Positions 34,716 through 43,097 of a DNA stretch of 64,000 nt are shown in pieces; position 1 is the stretch's first letter; each line of letters starts with the position of its first letter. The stretch is taken from assembly GCA_018823025.1 (NCBI GenBank), contig JAHJJI010000139.1:1-64000 (forward strand), written 5' to 3'. The notes beneath the pieces were generated by a model. That model searched no databases. It saw only the letters and a list, made by a program, of their open reading frames with translations, and was not told where the DNA came from. The position numbers and the translations under genes are program-made. The stretch comes from Gammaproteobacteria bacterium (GTDB taxonomy: Bacteria; Pseudomonadota; Gammaproteobacteria; Burkholderiales; Sulfuricellaceae).

Positions 34716-35132
34716 ATGATACGGATTACTTCATGGCTCGCCATCAACGAGAACGAAATCGAATTGCAGTTCATCCGCGCTTCCGGGCCGGGCGGACAGA
34801 ACGTCAACAAGGTGTCGACTGCGGTGCAGTTGCGCTTTGACGTGGCCCGTTCTCCTTCGCTACCCGAGGATGTGCGTGCCCGTCTGATGAAGCTGGCGGG
34901 CAACCGCCTGACCAACGAGGGCGAACTGCTGATCGAGGCCAAGCGCCATCGCACCCAGGAGCGCAACCGGCAGGACGCAATCGCTCGCCTGGTGGAACTG
35001 ATTCTTCACGCCACCGAAAAACCCAAGCCGCGCATTGCTACCAAGCCGACCAAGGCGTCGAAAAGACGCAGGCTGGAAACCAAGAAGCAACGTAGCGAGA
35101 CCAAGCAGGCGAGAGGAAAAGTCGCGGACTAG
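34716..35132 (+). CDS. arfB: Ribosome-rescue peptidyl-tRNA hydrolase ArfB
   Basis: A 138-residue release-factor-like protein. ArfB (YaeJ) frees peptides from ribosomes stalled without a stop codon. The catalytic GGQ is at 26-28 (SGPGGQNVNK), and the C-terminal tail (KPTKASKRRRLETKKQRSETKQ) is the basic segment that enters the empty mRNA channel. Length equals the E. coli protein. An ATG three codons earlier (34707) is also possible. Its end overlaps the convergent nitroreductase gene by 4 bp. Confidence 0.92.
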   Translation: MIRITSWLAINENEIELQFIRASGPGGQNVNKVSTAVQLRFDVARSPSLPEDVRARLMKLAGNRLTNEGELLIEAKRHRTQERNRQDAIARLVELILHATEKPKPRIATKPTKASKRRRLETKKQRSETKQARGKVAD

Positions 35133-35740
35133 CCCTTTACCGGCACGCCCCAGTCACCTTCGAAAAAGTGTACGCCGAGCGGAGTTCTGGCGCGAGCCGC
35201 CAGTTCCAGTTCCTTGAGTTCCTCATTGTCGTTAAGCACTTCCGGCTCGCCCTGGTAGCCCACCGCGATCATCGCCATCAATGCGAATTCCTTGGGAATG
35301 TTGTAAGTGCTGCGAGTTTTCTCTTCATCGAAACCGCCCATCTGGTGTGCCATCAGGCCCGAGGCCACGGCTTGCAGACATAGATTCTCGGCGGCGGCGC
35401 CGGTGTCGTACTGGCCCCAGCGGTTGGGGTTGCCGTTCTTGCGGAACAGGCTGTTGGCGGTGGTCAGTATCAGCACCGGCGCGTTTTTCACCCAGTTCTG
35501 GTTCCATTCCCCCAGACAGTCGAAGGCTTTCTGCCAGGCAGCGGCGTCGCTGTTCTTGTCCCAAACGATGAAGCGCCACGGCTCGTCGCCGAAGCAGGAG
35601 GGCGACCAGCGCGCGGCTTCCAGCAGGGCGACGATCTGCTCCCGGCTGACCGGTTTGCTTGCGTCGAAGGCGCGGCAGCTCCAGCGTCTGGAGATGATGT
35701 CGTGAACGTCGACCTGGGTTGAGGCGGTTTTGGTTTGCAT
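35129..35740 (-). CDS. Nitroreductase-family flavoprotein
   Basis: A 203-residue FMN-dependent oxidoreductase of the nitroreductase family. It has SRRWSCRAFD near the N-terminus (FMN phosphate binding), ARWSPSCFGDEPWRFIVW, and the C-terminal NIPKEFALMAMIAVGYQGEPE typical of the family. Cytoplasmic; the substrate could be quinones or nitro compounds. It follows the alkene-reductase gene by 17 bp on the same strand, and the pirin gene lies upstream, so the three may form a redox or stress operon. Confidence 0.88.
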   Translation of the reverse strand: MQTKTASTQVDVHDIISRRWSCRAFDASKPVSREQIVALLEAARWSPSCFGDEPWRFIVWDKNSDAAAWQKAFDCLGEWNQNWVKNAPVLILTTANSLFRKNGNPNRWGQYDTGAAAENLCLQAVASGLMAHQMGGFDEEKTRSTYNIPKEFALMAMIAVGYQGEPEVLNDNEELKELELAARARTPLGVHFFEGDWGVPVKG

Positions 35741-35757
35741 TGCTGTTCCTTGATGTT

Positions 35758-36837
35758 TTAAGAGAGAAACGGGTAGTCGGTATAGCCCTTTTCGTCGCCG
35801 CCGTAGAAGGTGTTTGGGTCGGCTTCGTTAAGCGCGGCATCTTTGGCGAAGCGCTCCGGCAAATCCGGGTTGGCGATGAAAGCCACGCCGAAGGCCACCA
35901 GGTCGGCATAGCCTGTGGCCAGGGCTTCCTCGGCGAGCGCCTTGTCGTAGCCGCCGTTGGCGATGTAGGTGCCCTTGAAGGCGCGCCGGAAGGGTGTGAA
36001 ATCGAAATCCTGCGGGGCATGCTTGCTCTCGCCGATGGTGCCTTCCATGCCGTGCAGGTAGGCCAGGCCGAAGGAACCCAGCGCCGCCGCCACGTACTCG
36101 AAGGTCTTCTGCGGGTTGGAGTCGTGCATGTCGTTGAACGGGTTGAGCGGGGAAAGTCGTACGCCGACGCAGTTCGCACCCCATACATCGGAAACGGCCC
36201 GGGTGACTTCGAGAAGCAGGCGGCAGCGATTTTCCAGCGAGCCGCCGTAGGCATCGGTGCGCTGGTTGGATCCATCGCGCAGGAACTGGTCGAGCAGATA
36301 GCCGTTGGCGGCGTGGATTTCAACGCCGTCGAAGCCCGCCTCCAAGGCGTTCTGCGCCGCCTTGCGGTAGTCCTCGACAATGCCGGGCAACTCGGATGCT
36401 TCCAGGGCGCGCGGCGTGACGAAGGGCTGCAATCCCCGGTAGGTGAAAGCCTGTCCATCCGGCTTGATGGCCGAGGGCGCAACCGGCAGCGTTCCGGTAT
36501 CCAGCAGCGAGGGGTGGGAAATCCGGCCGCAGTGCCACAGTTGCAGGAATATGCGCCCGCCGCGGCCATGCACCGCATCGGTCACCCGCTTCCAGCCGGC
36601 GATCTGCTCAGGGCTGTGGATGCCGGGCGTGGCGGGGTAGCCGACAGCAGAGGGCGAAATCTGCGAGCCCTCGCTGATGATCAGGCCGGCCGAGGCGCGC
36701 TGGCGGTAATATTCGATATTCATCGGCTGGGGTACATTGCCGGCGCCTGCCCGGTTTCGGGTCAGCGGCGCCATGACGATGCGGTTGGCCAATGTATAGG
36801 GACCCATTTGCAGCGGTGTGAAAAGATGTGTGGTCAT
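35758..36837 (-). CDS. Old-yellow-enzyme-type alkene reductase
   Basis: A 359-residue flavin oxidoreductase of the OYE family (NemA-like) with a TIM-barrel. Typical elements are LANRIVMAPLTRNRA, ASAGLIISEGSQISPSAVGYP, FLQLWHCGRISHPS, DGVEIHAANGYLLDQFLRDGSNQRTDAYGGS (catalytic and FMN residues) and VRLSPL. It reduces activated C=C bonds using NAD(P)H. Likely co-transcribed with the following nitroreductase gene. Confidence 0.92.
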   Translation of the reverse strand: MTTHLFTPLQMGPYTLANRIVMAPLTRNRAGAGNVPQPMNIEYYRQRASAGLIISEGSQISPSAVGYPATPGIHSPEQIAGWKRVTDAVHGRGGRIFLQLWHCGRISHPSLLDTGTLPVAPSAIKPDGQAFTYRGLQPFVTPRALEASELPGIVEDYRKAAQNALEAGFDGVEIHAANGYLLDQFLRDGSNQRTDAYGGSLENRCRLLLEVTRAVSDVWGANCVGVRLSPLNPFNDMHDSNPQKTFEYVAAALGSFGLAYLHGMEGTIGESKHAPQDFDFTPFRRAFKGTYIANGGYDKALAEEALATGYADLVAFGVAFIANPDLPERFAKDAALNEADPNTFYGGDEKGYTDYPFLS

Positions 36838-36868
36838 GTGATTTGTTCCGTGGCGTGTGGGTTTATGG

Positions 36869-37567
36869 TCAGGCTAGATCGAACAGCAAAATTTCTGCCG
36901 AACTATTAGATTCTAGACGAATTTTGCTTTCACTCTCGATGCGTGCTCCATCGCCCGCTTTCAGAGCTTCCCCGTTGAGGCTGGTCGCGCCCCGGGCGAC
37001 GTGGAGATAGGCGCGTCGACCCGGCGGCAGAGTGTGCTCGGCTGGGTGCTCGGGATCGATCAGGCCGGCATACAGCTTCGCGTCCTGGTGGATAGTCACC
37101 GAGCCTTCTCTGCCGTCGGGCGAGGCGACCAGGCGCAGCCTGCCGAGTTTTTCGGCGGCATCGAAGAATTTCTGTTCATAGCTCGGCGTCAGGTCGCTAC
37201 GCTCCGGCATGATCCAGATTTGCAGCAGATGCACTTCCTCGCTGGTCGAGGCATTGAACTCGCTGTGCCGGATGCCGGTGCCCGCGCTCATGCGCTGCAC
37301 TTCGCCGGGGCGGATCACGGTGCCATTGCCCATGCTGTCCTGGTGTTCCAGTGCGCCAGACAGGACATAAGTCACAATCTCCATGTCGCGGTGGGGATGG
37401 GTAGGGAAGCCGCCGCCCGCCGCTACCCTGTCGTCGTTGATGACGCGCAGGCTGGAATAGCCCATCTGCTCGGGATCGTAGTAATCGGCGAAAGAGAACG
37501 TATGCCAGGTGTTCAGCCAGCCGTGGTCGGCATGGCCGCGTTCATGGGCTTTGCGGATGTTGATTAT
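36869..37567 (-). CDS. Pirin-family protein with AUA start
   Basis: A bicupin pirin (YhhW-like; quercetin dioxygenase activity has been reported for relatives). The first cupin has LRVINDDRVAAGGGFPTHPHRDMEIVTYVLSGALEHQDSMG, with the metal ligands HPH and the later E/H. Conventional start rules would give an ATG at 37465, but that loses the family's conserved N-terminus. Upstream and in frame the sequence reads INIRKAHERGHADHGWLNTW...FADYYDPEQ, matching pirins. The first codon of this block is ATA at 37567, with GGAGG five bases before it and an in-frame TAA just upstream. No ATG, GTG or TTG lies between. Length 232 with this start, normal for the family. Confidence 0.85.
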   Translation of the reverse strand: MINIRKAHERGHADHGWLNTWHTFSFADYYDPEQMGYSSLRVINDDRVAAGGGFPTHPHRDMEIVTYVLSGALEHQDSMGNGTVIRPGEVQRMSAGTGIRHSEFNASTSEEVHLLQIWIMPERSDLTPSYEQKFFDAAEKLGRLRLVASPDGREGSVTIHQDAKLYAGLIDPEHPAEHTLPPGRRAYLHVARGATSLNGEALKAGDGARIESESKIRLESNSSAEILLFDLA

Positions 37568-37600
37568 GACTGCCTCCGGTTATCCTAGAAAAATCTGTTG

Positions 37601-37732
37601 AACCGCAAAGGACGCAAGGGACGCGAAGGAATTCAAAGACTTGAACGACTTAACAGGCTCACCCGATGGGTGATGTGGATTAATTCATTAACTCATTGTT
37701 CTACCTTGCGAACCTTTGCGTCCTTTGCGGTT
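37601..37732. repeat. Inverted-repeat element, copy B
   Basis: Left arm AACCGCAAAGGACGCAAGGG (37601-37620) and right arm CCTTTGCGTCCTTTGCGGTT (37713-37732), with one mismatch, about 90 bp apart. Same family as 29040-29107 and 47627-47732. Lies between the divergent pirin and gluQ genes. Confidence 0.85.
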
Positions 37733-37771
37733 AAATGCCGTTTTTAGGGTTATTGTTTGTTATGATCTGAA

Positions 37772-38707
37772 ATGGGACTGAACCCCATGATTTTCAAGAT
37801 GCCAGAAGATAAACCCCTTACTCATTACCGCGGTCGCTTCGCGCCTTCACCAACCGGTCCGCTGCATTTTGGCTCGCTGGTGGCGGCGGTCGGCAGCTTT
37901 CTCGAAGCGCGCAGCCGCGGCGGCGAGTGGCTGGTGCGGATGGAGGATCTCGATCTGCCCCGCACGGTGCCCGGTGCGGCGGACGACATCCTGCGTACGC
38001 TCGACGCCTTCGGCTTGCACTGGGATGGGGAGGTGATGGTCCAGAGTGCCCGCAACGAAGCTTACCGCGCCGCTCTGGATGAACTGGAAAAACTCGGCGC
38101 GGCCTACCCTTGCGCCTGTACCCGCAAGGAGATCGCCGATTCTGCCATCAGCGGCATCGATGGCCCGGTATACCCCGGCATATGTCGGGCCGGCTTGCCG
38201 GAAGGTCGAGCCCCACGTGCGGTGCGAGTGCGCACTGACTCCACGCCGGTCGGCTTCGAAGATGCGCTGCAGGGGCGTATCAGCCAGATTCTGGAATCTG
38301 AGGTGGGCGACTTCGTAGTCCGTCGTGCCGACGGCCTGTTCGCCTATCAGCTCGCAGTGGTGGTGGATGATGCCGAGCAAGGGATCACTCACGTCGTGCG
38401 CGGCGCCGATTTGCTCGATTCCACTCCGCGCCAGATCACCCTGCAAAAATTATTGAGTCTGCCTACCCCGGCTTACCTGCACTTGCCAGTGGCAGTGAAT
38501 GAACGTGGCGAAAAGCTCAGCAAGCAGACCCTCGCGCCGGCGGTGAACATGGCTAACCCGGTGGCGCAATTGTGCGAGGTACTGGCATTCCTCAACCAGG
38601 CTCCGCCGGCGGAATTGAAAGAAGCCGATCTGGATGATTTCTGGAAGTGGGCGATCGCTCACTGGCGGGCGGATAAGTTGCCAGAGGTCAGGGCAATAAC
38701 AGCGTAA
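37772..38707 (+). CDS. gluQ: Glutamyl-Q tRNA(Asp) synthetase
   Basis: A 311-residue truncated glutamyl-tRNA synthetase (GluQRS/YadB). It attaches glutamate to queuosine in tRNA-Asp rather than charging tRNA-Glu. The class I signature is FAPSPTGPLHFGSL (HIGH-like). The KMSKS-like motif is EKLSKQ, and YPCACTRKEI holds part of the zinc-binding cluster. No anticodon-binding domain follows, as expected. ATGs at 37787 and 37799 are also in frame and could be the true start; no clear Shine-Dalgarno decides. Confidence 0.9.
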   Translation: MGLNPMIFKMPEDKPLTHYRGRFAPSPTGPLHFGSLVAAVGSFLEARSRGGEWLVRMEDLDLPRTVPGAADDILRTLDAFGLHWDGEVMVQSARNEAYRAALDELEKLGAAYPCACTRKEIADSAISGIDGPVYPGICRAGLPEGRAPRAVRVRTDSTPVGFEDALQGRISQILESEVGDFVVRRADGLFAYQLAVVVDDAEQGITHVVRGADLLDSTPRQITLQKLLSLPTPAYLHLPVAVNERGEKLSKQTLAPAVNMANPVAQLCEVLAFLNQAPPAELKEADLDDFWKWAIAHWRADKLPEVRAITA

Positions 38708-39419
38708 ACACCGCCCCGCCAAAACTGCCGCCGTTACTCAGCGCTATGCGCCCGGAATTGTCCTTGTTGGTGTGCAGTCGGGCACAGACCGAGGAGAAAT
38801 ACAGGCCGAGGCCGGTCTTGCCGCCGGAGAGGTCGAGGCTTTTCATGCGCCCACCGTTTTCCATGATTCCCTGCGGGAAGCCGTCGCCATCATCTTCCAC
38901 GCGGATCGCGAGGAAGCCGTTTTCCACCGCGGCACTGAGCCGGATTTCCGATTTTGCGCATTGAAGTGCATTGTGTATGGCGTTGTTGAGCACGCCGGCG
39001 GCGAGGTCGCGGTCGAAAAACCAGCACAGCCCCGTTTCGACATCGCTGCTGATGGCGATGGATCGGGCGCCAAGCAGCGGTTTGGCTTCGGCGACGACTT
39101 CTTCGATCAGGTCTTCCACCGGGCGGTAGGCGATGTCGATCACATACGGCCCCTGTGCGAAGCGGAACAGGGAAAGCATCTGGATCAGCTTGTCGTTGAT
39201 CAGCTGGCCGTTGTATTTCAGCAACGCCAGGTTGGACGGCTCTTCGTCGTTGGTCCCGGAACTGGCGCGGTAGTTGTTCAGGGTCTCATCGAGGGAATTG
39301 AGCAGCAGGAACAGGAGGTTCTTGAGGTCGTGGATTTGTGCCGCGAACAGGGCGGCAAAGTCGATGGCATCGAGTTCCTCGTGAGTGGCCATCTGGCGTT
39401 TCCCTTCCTGGGAGGTCAT
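38688..39419 (-). CDS. Small sensor histidine kinase
   Basis: A 243-residue cytoplasmic kinase with no sensor or membrane domain. The probable phosphorylation site is IHDLKNLLFLLLNSLDET (His30, an HDLKN-type H-box like that of PrsK-related kinases). The C-terminal ATP-binding domain shows NNAIHNALQCAK (N box), EDDGDGFPQG and GGKTGLGLYFS. Its start overlaps the stop of the REC-TPR gene by ATGA, marking the two as a pair. The 3' end overlaps the convergent gluQ end by 20 bp. Confidence 0.85.
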   Translation of the reverse strand: MTSQEGKRQMATHEELDAIDFAALFAAQIHDLKNLLFLLLNSLDETLNNYRASSGTNDEEPSNLALLKYNGQLINDKLIQMLSLFRFAQGPYVIDIAYRPVEDLIEEVVAEAKPLLGARSIAISSDVETGLCWFFDRDLAAGVLNNAIHNALQCAKSEIRLSAAVENGFLAIRVEDDGDGFPQGIMENGGRMKSLDLSGGKTGLGLYFSSVCARLHTNKDNSGRIALSNGGSFGGAVFTLLLP

Positions 39420-41119
39420 ATCTGGAGTCCGTGATTTTTTGCGGTTTCCTTGAACAGATCTGACAGCATCAGGTATTTCTGGTTGTCGGGATCCTGGTTC
39501 TTTACGGTAGTCAGGTATTCTTTCGCCGATTTTCCCAATTCCTCGTCCCAGCCATGCGTCTGCATATAAGCCAGAATGGCATGGACGGCGTTGAGCACGA
39601 TGACCGTGTTTCCCTGGTATTTCGCCACTGCCTGCATCAACAGTTCCACCGAGCCTCTCAGGTCGCCCGCCTGTGCCATCCGGACGGCCTGGTTGTTGAG
39701 GGCGATGACTTCGCGCGAGGAATTGGTAATGATCTCCTTGCCCTTGTCGTGCATGCCGATTTTTCTGAACATGTCTTCGGCATGGAGGTGGATTTTCTTG
39801 TCGTCATGATTGGTCTGGATGAAATCCGCGACGACTTTTTTTCCGGTGTCCTCGTCCCCGAGCTGGAAGCAGGATCGCGCGATGTCCAGGGATACGCTGC
39901 CCTGCTTGTTGTCACAGGCCTCGAAGTGCTCCAGCGCCTGCTTCAGCGCTTCTTCGGCCGCTTCCGTGTTGCCCGATTTCTGGTAAGCCAGGCTGTCCAT
40001 GACGGCACCATGCAGCAGAGATTCCGGCGAGTTTTTAAAGGTTTTACGGGCGTCCTTCATCACCGTCATGGCCTGATCGCACTTGCCCTGGTCGATGTAT
40101 ACCCGGCTCAGGTTGGCATAGTCTTCCGGTGAAGTGAGGGCGGAGTTCTTGCCGAATTCGAGTATCGCTTCATAGGAGTCTTGCGCTGTTTCCAGGTCGT
40201 CGTTGCGGTAGGCAATTTCACCGAGCGTCTTGCGCCGCGCCAGCATGCGCGGCGATTTTTCCGCTGCCGCCATCAGAGTCTGTTGAGCGGCTTCCTCGTC
40301 GCCGGCAGCGGAATAAGACTTTGCCAGCCAGTCGTATGCTTCCATGTAATTCGGAGTGCTTTCCGTGACCTTCTTGAAGGTTTCCACAGCAGCGCCGAAA
40401 TTGTTTTGGTGGAACATGGATTTGGCAAGACCCATGCGCGCCCAGGGAATCTCTCTGATTGCCAGGATTTGCTCGTACAGTTTGCCGGCGATGCCGTAGT
40501 CGCCTAGCAGCAGGCAGATTTCAGCCTTCAGACGCATCAGGTCGATCTTGTACTGGTTGGGAGAATTCAGCAGTTTGTCGCAGACCTGGATTGCGCGGCG
40601 GTAATCCTGTGCATCCATGAGGGCGAACACGGGTGAGAAATAGGTTTTTTTCTGTAACAAGCGCTCCAGTCGTAGGCGCAGGACCTCGCCGGCGAACGGC
40701 TTGATCAGATAATCGTCGGGCGCCAGTTCGGCGGCGCTGACGACTTTCTCGTAGCTGCGCTCGGCTGTCACCATCATGAAAATGGTGGAGTTCTTGATCA
40801 GCTTGCGGCGCTTGGTTTCCTCCAGCAATTGTTGACCATCTTTGCCGCTACCCAGATCATAGTCGCACAGGATGATGTCATAAACGCGCTGTTCCAGGCG
40901 GTTGATGGCCTCGATGCCATTCCCCGCCATGTCAATGCGCGTGCCGCCCAGGGTGCTGATGGTGTTGCGCAGGGAAGAGCGCATGCTGACGACGTCGTCT
41001 ATGACCAGAAAAGTCTTTTCCTGGAAATTGATGGGTGCACTATCCGTGCTGGATGTCTTGGCTTGGAAGTTTTCCGCGTTCATGGCTTGATTTGGCGTCT
41101 CTGCGGCCTTATTTATCAT
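39416..41119 (-). CDS. REC-TPR response regulator
   Basis: A 567-residue protein: an N-terminal receiver domain (about 30-150, VIDDVVSMRSSLRN, phospho-acceptor in DIILCDYDLG, KP in DDYLIKPF) followed by a long array of TPR repeats (about 170-560; e.g. RMGLAKSMFHQNNFGAAVETFKKV). No DNA-binding or enzyme domain. Output is probably by protein-protein binding through the TPRs. The small histidine kinase gene follows with an ATGA overlap and is the likely partner. Confidence 0.87.
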   Translation of the reverse strand: MINKAAETPNQAMNAENFQAKTSSTDSAPINFQEKTFLVIDDVVSMRSSLRNTISTLGGTRIDMAGNGIEAINRLEQRVYDIILCDYDLGSGKDGQQLLEETKRRKLIKNSTIFMMVTAERSYEKVVSAAELAPDDYLIKPFAGEVLRLRLERLLQKKTYFSPVFALMDAQDYRRAIQVCDKLLNSPNQYKIDLMRLKAEICLLLGDYGIAGKLYEQILAIREIPWARMGLAKSMFHQNNFGAAVETFKKVTESTPNYMEAYDWLAKSYSAAGDEEAAQQTLMAAAEKSPRMLARRKTLGEIAYRNDDLETAQDSYEAILEFGKNSALTSPEDYANLSRVYIDQGKCDQAMTVMKDARKTFKNSPESLLHGAVMDSLAYQKSGNTEAAEEALKQALEHFEACDNKQGSVSLDIARSCFQLGDEDTGKKVVADFIQTNHDDKKIHLHAEDMFRKIGMHDKGKEIITNSSREVIALNNQAVRMAQAGDLRGSVELLMQAVAKYQGNTVIVLNAVHAILAYMQTHGWDEELGKSAKEYLTTVKNQDPDNQKYLMLSDLFKETAKNHGLQI

Positions 41120-41233
41120 AATCAGGAAATCTTACCATGCAGCATGGATAACACAAGGAAGCGTATCGACTTGCCTGTGGTCACAAGCCCGTTATAATTC
41201 ATTTATTACTCAAGACACTGTCAGGAGCTTCAC

Positions 41234-41461
41234 ATGCCCTATTTCGTTTATAAAATCACTCCGCCCTTCAAACAACTGGAGAGAATCGATTCCTTCCCCA
41301 ATTTCAAGGAAGCCAGTGCGTTTGCCAAAACGGTGCGCACCGGCATGGCAAAGACCGATAACTACGCCGTCAAGGTGATTTTTGCCGAGAACGAGTTGGA
41401 AGCCGAGGACTTGCTGACTCAAGTACGTGAGCCGGAACCGATGACCGGCGAAGATTATTAA
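41234..41461 (+). CDS. Conserved small hypothetical protein, 75 aa
   Basis: Starts MPYFVYKITPPFKQLERIDSFPNFKEASAFAKTVR with AGGAGC upstream. The rest is rich in Glu and Asp (FAENELEAEDLL). No membrane segment or cysteine. Family not recognised, but the ribosome site, codon use and close spacing to the next gene (21 bp) support a real gene. Confidence 0.65.
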   Translation: MPYFVYKITPPFKQLERIDSFPNFKEASAFAKTVRTGMAKTDNYAVKVIFAENELEAEDLLTQVREPEPMTGEDY

Positions 41462-41482
41462 GTAATCGACGGATCAGGCATT

Positions 41483-41938
41483 GTGGACGAGCGAGCTTTT
41501 CAGGATGCTTACCGGGCGACCAATCCGCTCGCCTGCCCGTTCGAAAAGGCGATCCTGATCTGCCGTTGTGCCTGCCGCGAAGCCAGGCGCGTCAATATCG
41601 CGGAGCGGGACACCGTGAACTGCCTTGACGCCCAGGCGCAGGGGGATTGCTCGTTGCTGGTCGGGATGCTGCGGCATAACGCGGCATTCGCGCTCAAGGT
41701 GACCCATGCCGATGCGGTGCTGCCCCATGCCAAGTATGTGAAAGTGCAATGCGGCGGACTGCTCGGTCTGCAGGCCGCACTGCAACCGGAGTATGCCGGG
41801 GAGGCACGGGTGGAGGATATCCGTGGTTTGGTGCTGGAAGCGCAGGAGCGGTTTGGCAGCCTGCAGGATCTGCCTTACAGCGAGATCGTCAGAGGTATTG
41901 CCGGATTTGAGTTCAGGCGCAGGTCAGGGCCGAAATAA
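41483..41938 (+). CDS. Conserved hypothetical protein, 151 aa
   Basis: A protein with a cysteine-rich N-terminus (ACPFEKAILICRCACREARR, Cys at about 18, 27, 29, 31 and CLDAQAQGDCS). A helical part follows with KVQCGGLLGLQAALQPE. The cysteine pattern could bind a metal cluster or zinc, but I recognise no family. GTG start at 41483. It runs in series with the 75-aa gene and converges on the 78-aa gene at 41943. Confidence 0.6.
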   Translation: MDERAFQDAYRATNPLACPFEKAILICRCACREARRVNIAERDTVNCLDAQAQGDCSLLVGMLRHNAAFALKVTHADAVLPHAKYVKVQCGGLLGLQAALQPEYAGEARVEDIRGLVLEAQERFGSLQDLPYSEIVRGIAGFEFRRRSGPK

Positions 41939-41942
41939 ACGC

Positions 41943-42179
41943 TTACCAGCAGGTGCCGTTTTCCTGATAGACAGCCATAATGGACTTGAGCTCATTCAGA
42001 ACAACCTGGCGTTCGTCCTCGTTGAGTTCCTGTACCTCTGCCATGGGTTCTCCCCGCTCCAGGGCGAGAATAACCAGGGAAACCTCCTTGCAGCCTTTCT
42101 GGCACAGAACTTCGATGCAATGGGCGATTCTGGATTGGTTCATATTCAAGGCGTTGGGGTCAAGGCTGTAGAATGACAT
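41943..42179 (-). CDS. Conserved small hypothetical protein, 78 aa
   Basis: Starts MSFYSLDPNALNMNQSRIAHCIEVLCQKGCKEVSLVILALERGE. Three cysteines (about 21, 26, 30) and a C-terminal Cys-Trp are notable in so short a protein. The middle is acidic. Family not recognised. It diverges from hslO, whose TTG start is 38 bp away. Confidence 0.55.
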   Translation of the reverse strand: MSFYSLDPNALNMNQSRIAHCIEVLCQKGCKEVSLVILALERGEPMAEVQELNEDERQVVLNELKSIMAVYQENGTCW

Positions 42180-42217
42180 GATTTTAAAGCAAATGCATTT
42201 TTGCCACGAGGAATAAT

Positions 42218-43096
42218 TTGAAACAATCTGACAGTCTGCAACGGTTTATGTTCGAGCACGCCGCAGTTCGTGGAGAGATCATTCATCTGGATGCGACCTG
42301 GAAGGCGGTGCTGGAGCGGCGCGATTACCCGCTGGCGTTGCGCACCGTGCTCGGCGAGCTGATGGCGGCCGCCGCGCTGCTTTCCGCCACACTTAAATTT
42401 TCGGGTTCGCTGATCATGCAAATTCAGGGAGGCGGGCCGGTCAGGCTGCTGGTCGTGGAATGCGGAGCCGACCTGACGATGCGGGCCATGGCTCACTGGG
42501 ATGGCGATTTGGCCGAAGGAGCGGCACTGCCCGAACTGGTGGGTGAAGGGCGGTTCGTGATCACCATCGATCCGAAGAAGGGTCGACAGACTTATCAGGG
42601 CATTGTCGACCTGGAAGGCGGCAGCGTGGCAGCAGTGCTGGAAAACTACATGCAGCGCTCCGAGCAGCTCGATACGCGGATCTGGCTCGCTGCCGACAGC
42701 CACGGCGCGGCGGGCATGCTGTTGCAGAAAATGCCCGACGGTCCGGAGGCCGATACAGATGCCTGGAATCGCGCCGTGCATTTTGGCGCTACCATCAAGT
42801 CCCGGGAACTGCTGGATTTGCCAGCACGCGAGATCATCCACCGCCTGTACCATGAGGAAGATATCCGCCTGTTCGACAGCACGCCCGTGCATTTCGGCTG
42901 CACCTGCTCGCGCGAGCGGGTTGCCAATACCTTGCGCATGCTGGGCTACGACGAAGTCCGCTCCCTGCTGGATGAAATCGGCTACATTGAGGCCGACTGC
43001 GAGTTCTGCAACCAGCATTACGTGTTCGACGCGGTGGATGCAGAGCAGGTATTCGCCAGTGACGTTGCCGGCCCGGCTGGCCACACCCGGCACTGA
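42218..43096 (+). CDS. hslO: Redox-regulated chaperone Hsp33
   Basis: A 292-residue protein, the same length as E. coli Hsp33. This cytoplasmic holdase is switched on by oxidation. The zinc-binding cysteines are FGCTCSRE (CxC) and DCEFCNQH (CxxC) near the C-terminus. When oxidised they form disulfides and release zinc. The start is TTG at 42218 with GAGG seven bases upstream; no ATG fits the conserved N-terminus. The next gene starts 1 bp after the stop. Confidence 0.95.
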   Translation: MKQSDSLQRFMFEHAAVRGEIIHLDATWKAVLERRDYPLALRTVLGELMAAAALLSATLKFSGSLIMQIQGGGPVRLLVVECGADLTMRAMAHWDGDLAEGAALPELVGEGRFVITIDPKKGRQTYQGIVDLEGGSVAAVLENYMQRSEQLDTRIWLAADSHGAAGMLLQKMPDGPEADTDAWNRAVHFGATIKSRELLDLPAREIIHRLYHEEDIRLFDSTPVHFGCTCSRERVANTLRMLGYDEVRSLLDEIGYIEADCEFCNQHYVFDAVDAEQVFASDVAGPAGHTRH

Positions 43097-43097
43097 C

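Noticed and set aside
35325-36578. 417-codon minus-strand frame across the OYE and nitroreductase genes
   Set aside because: A shadow of two well-supported genes in another frame, with Pro/Arg/Ser-rich translation.
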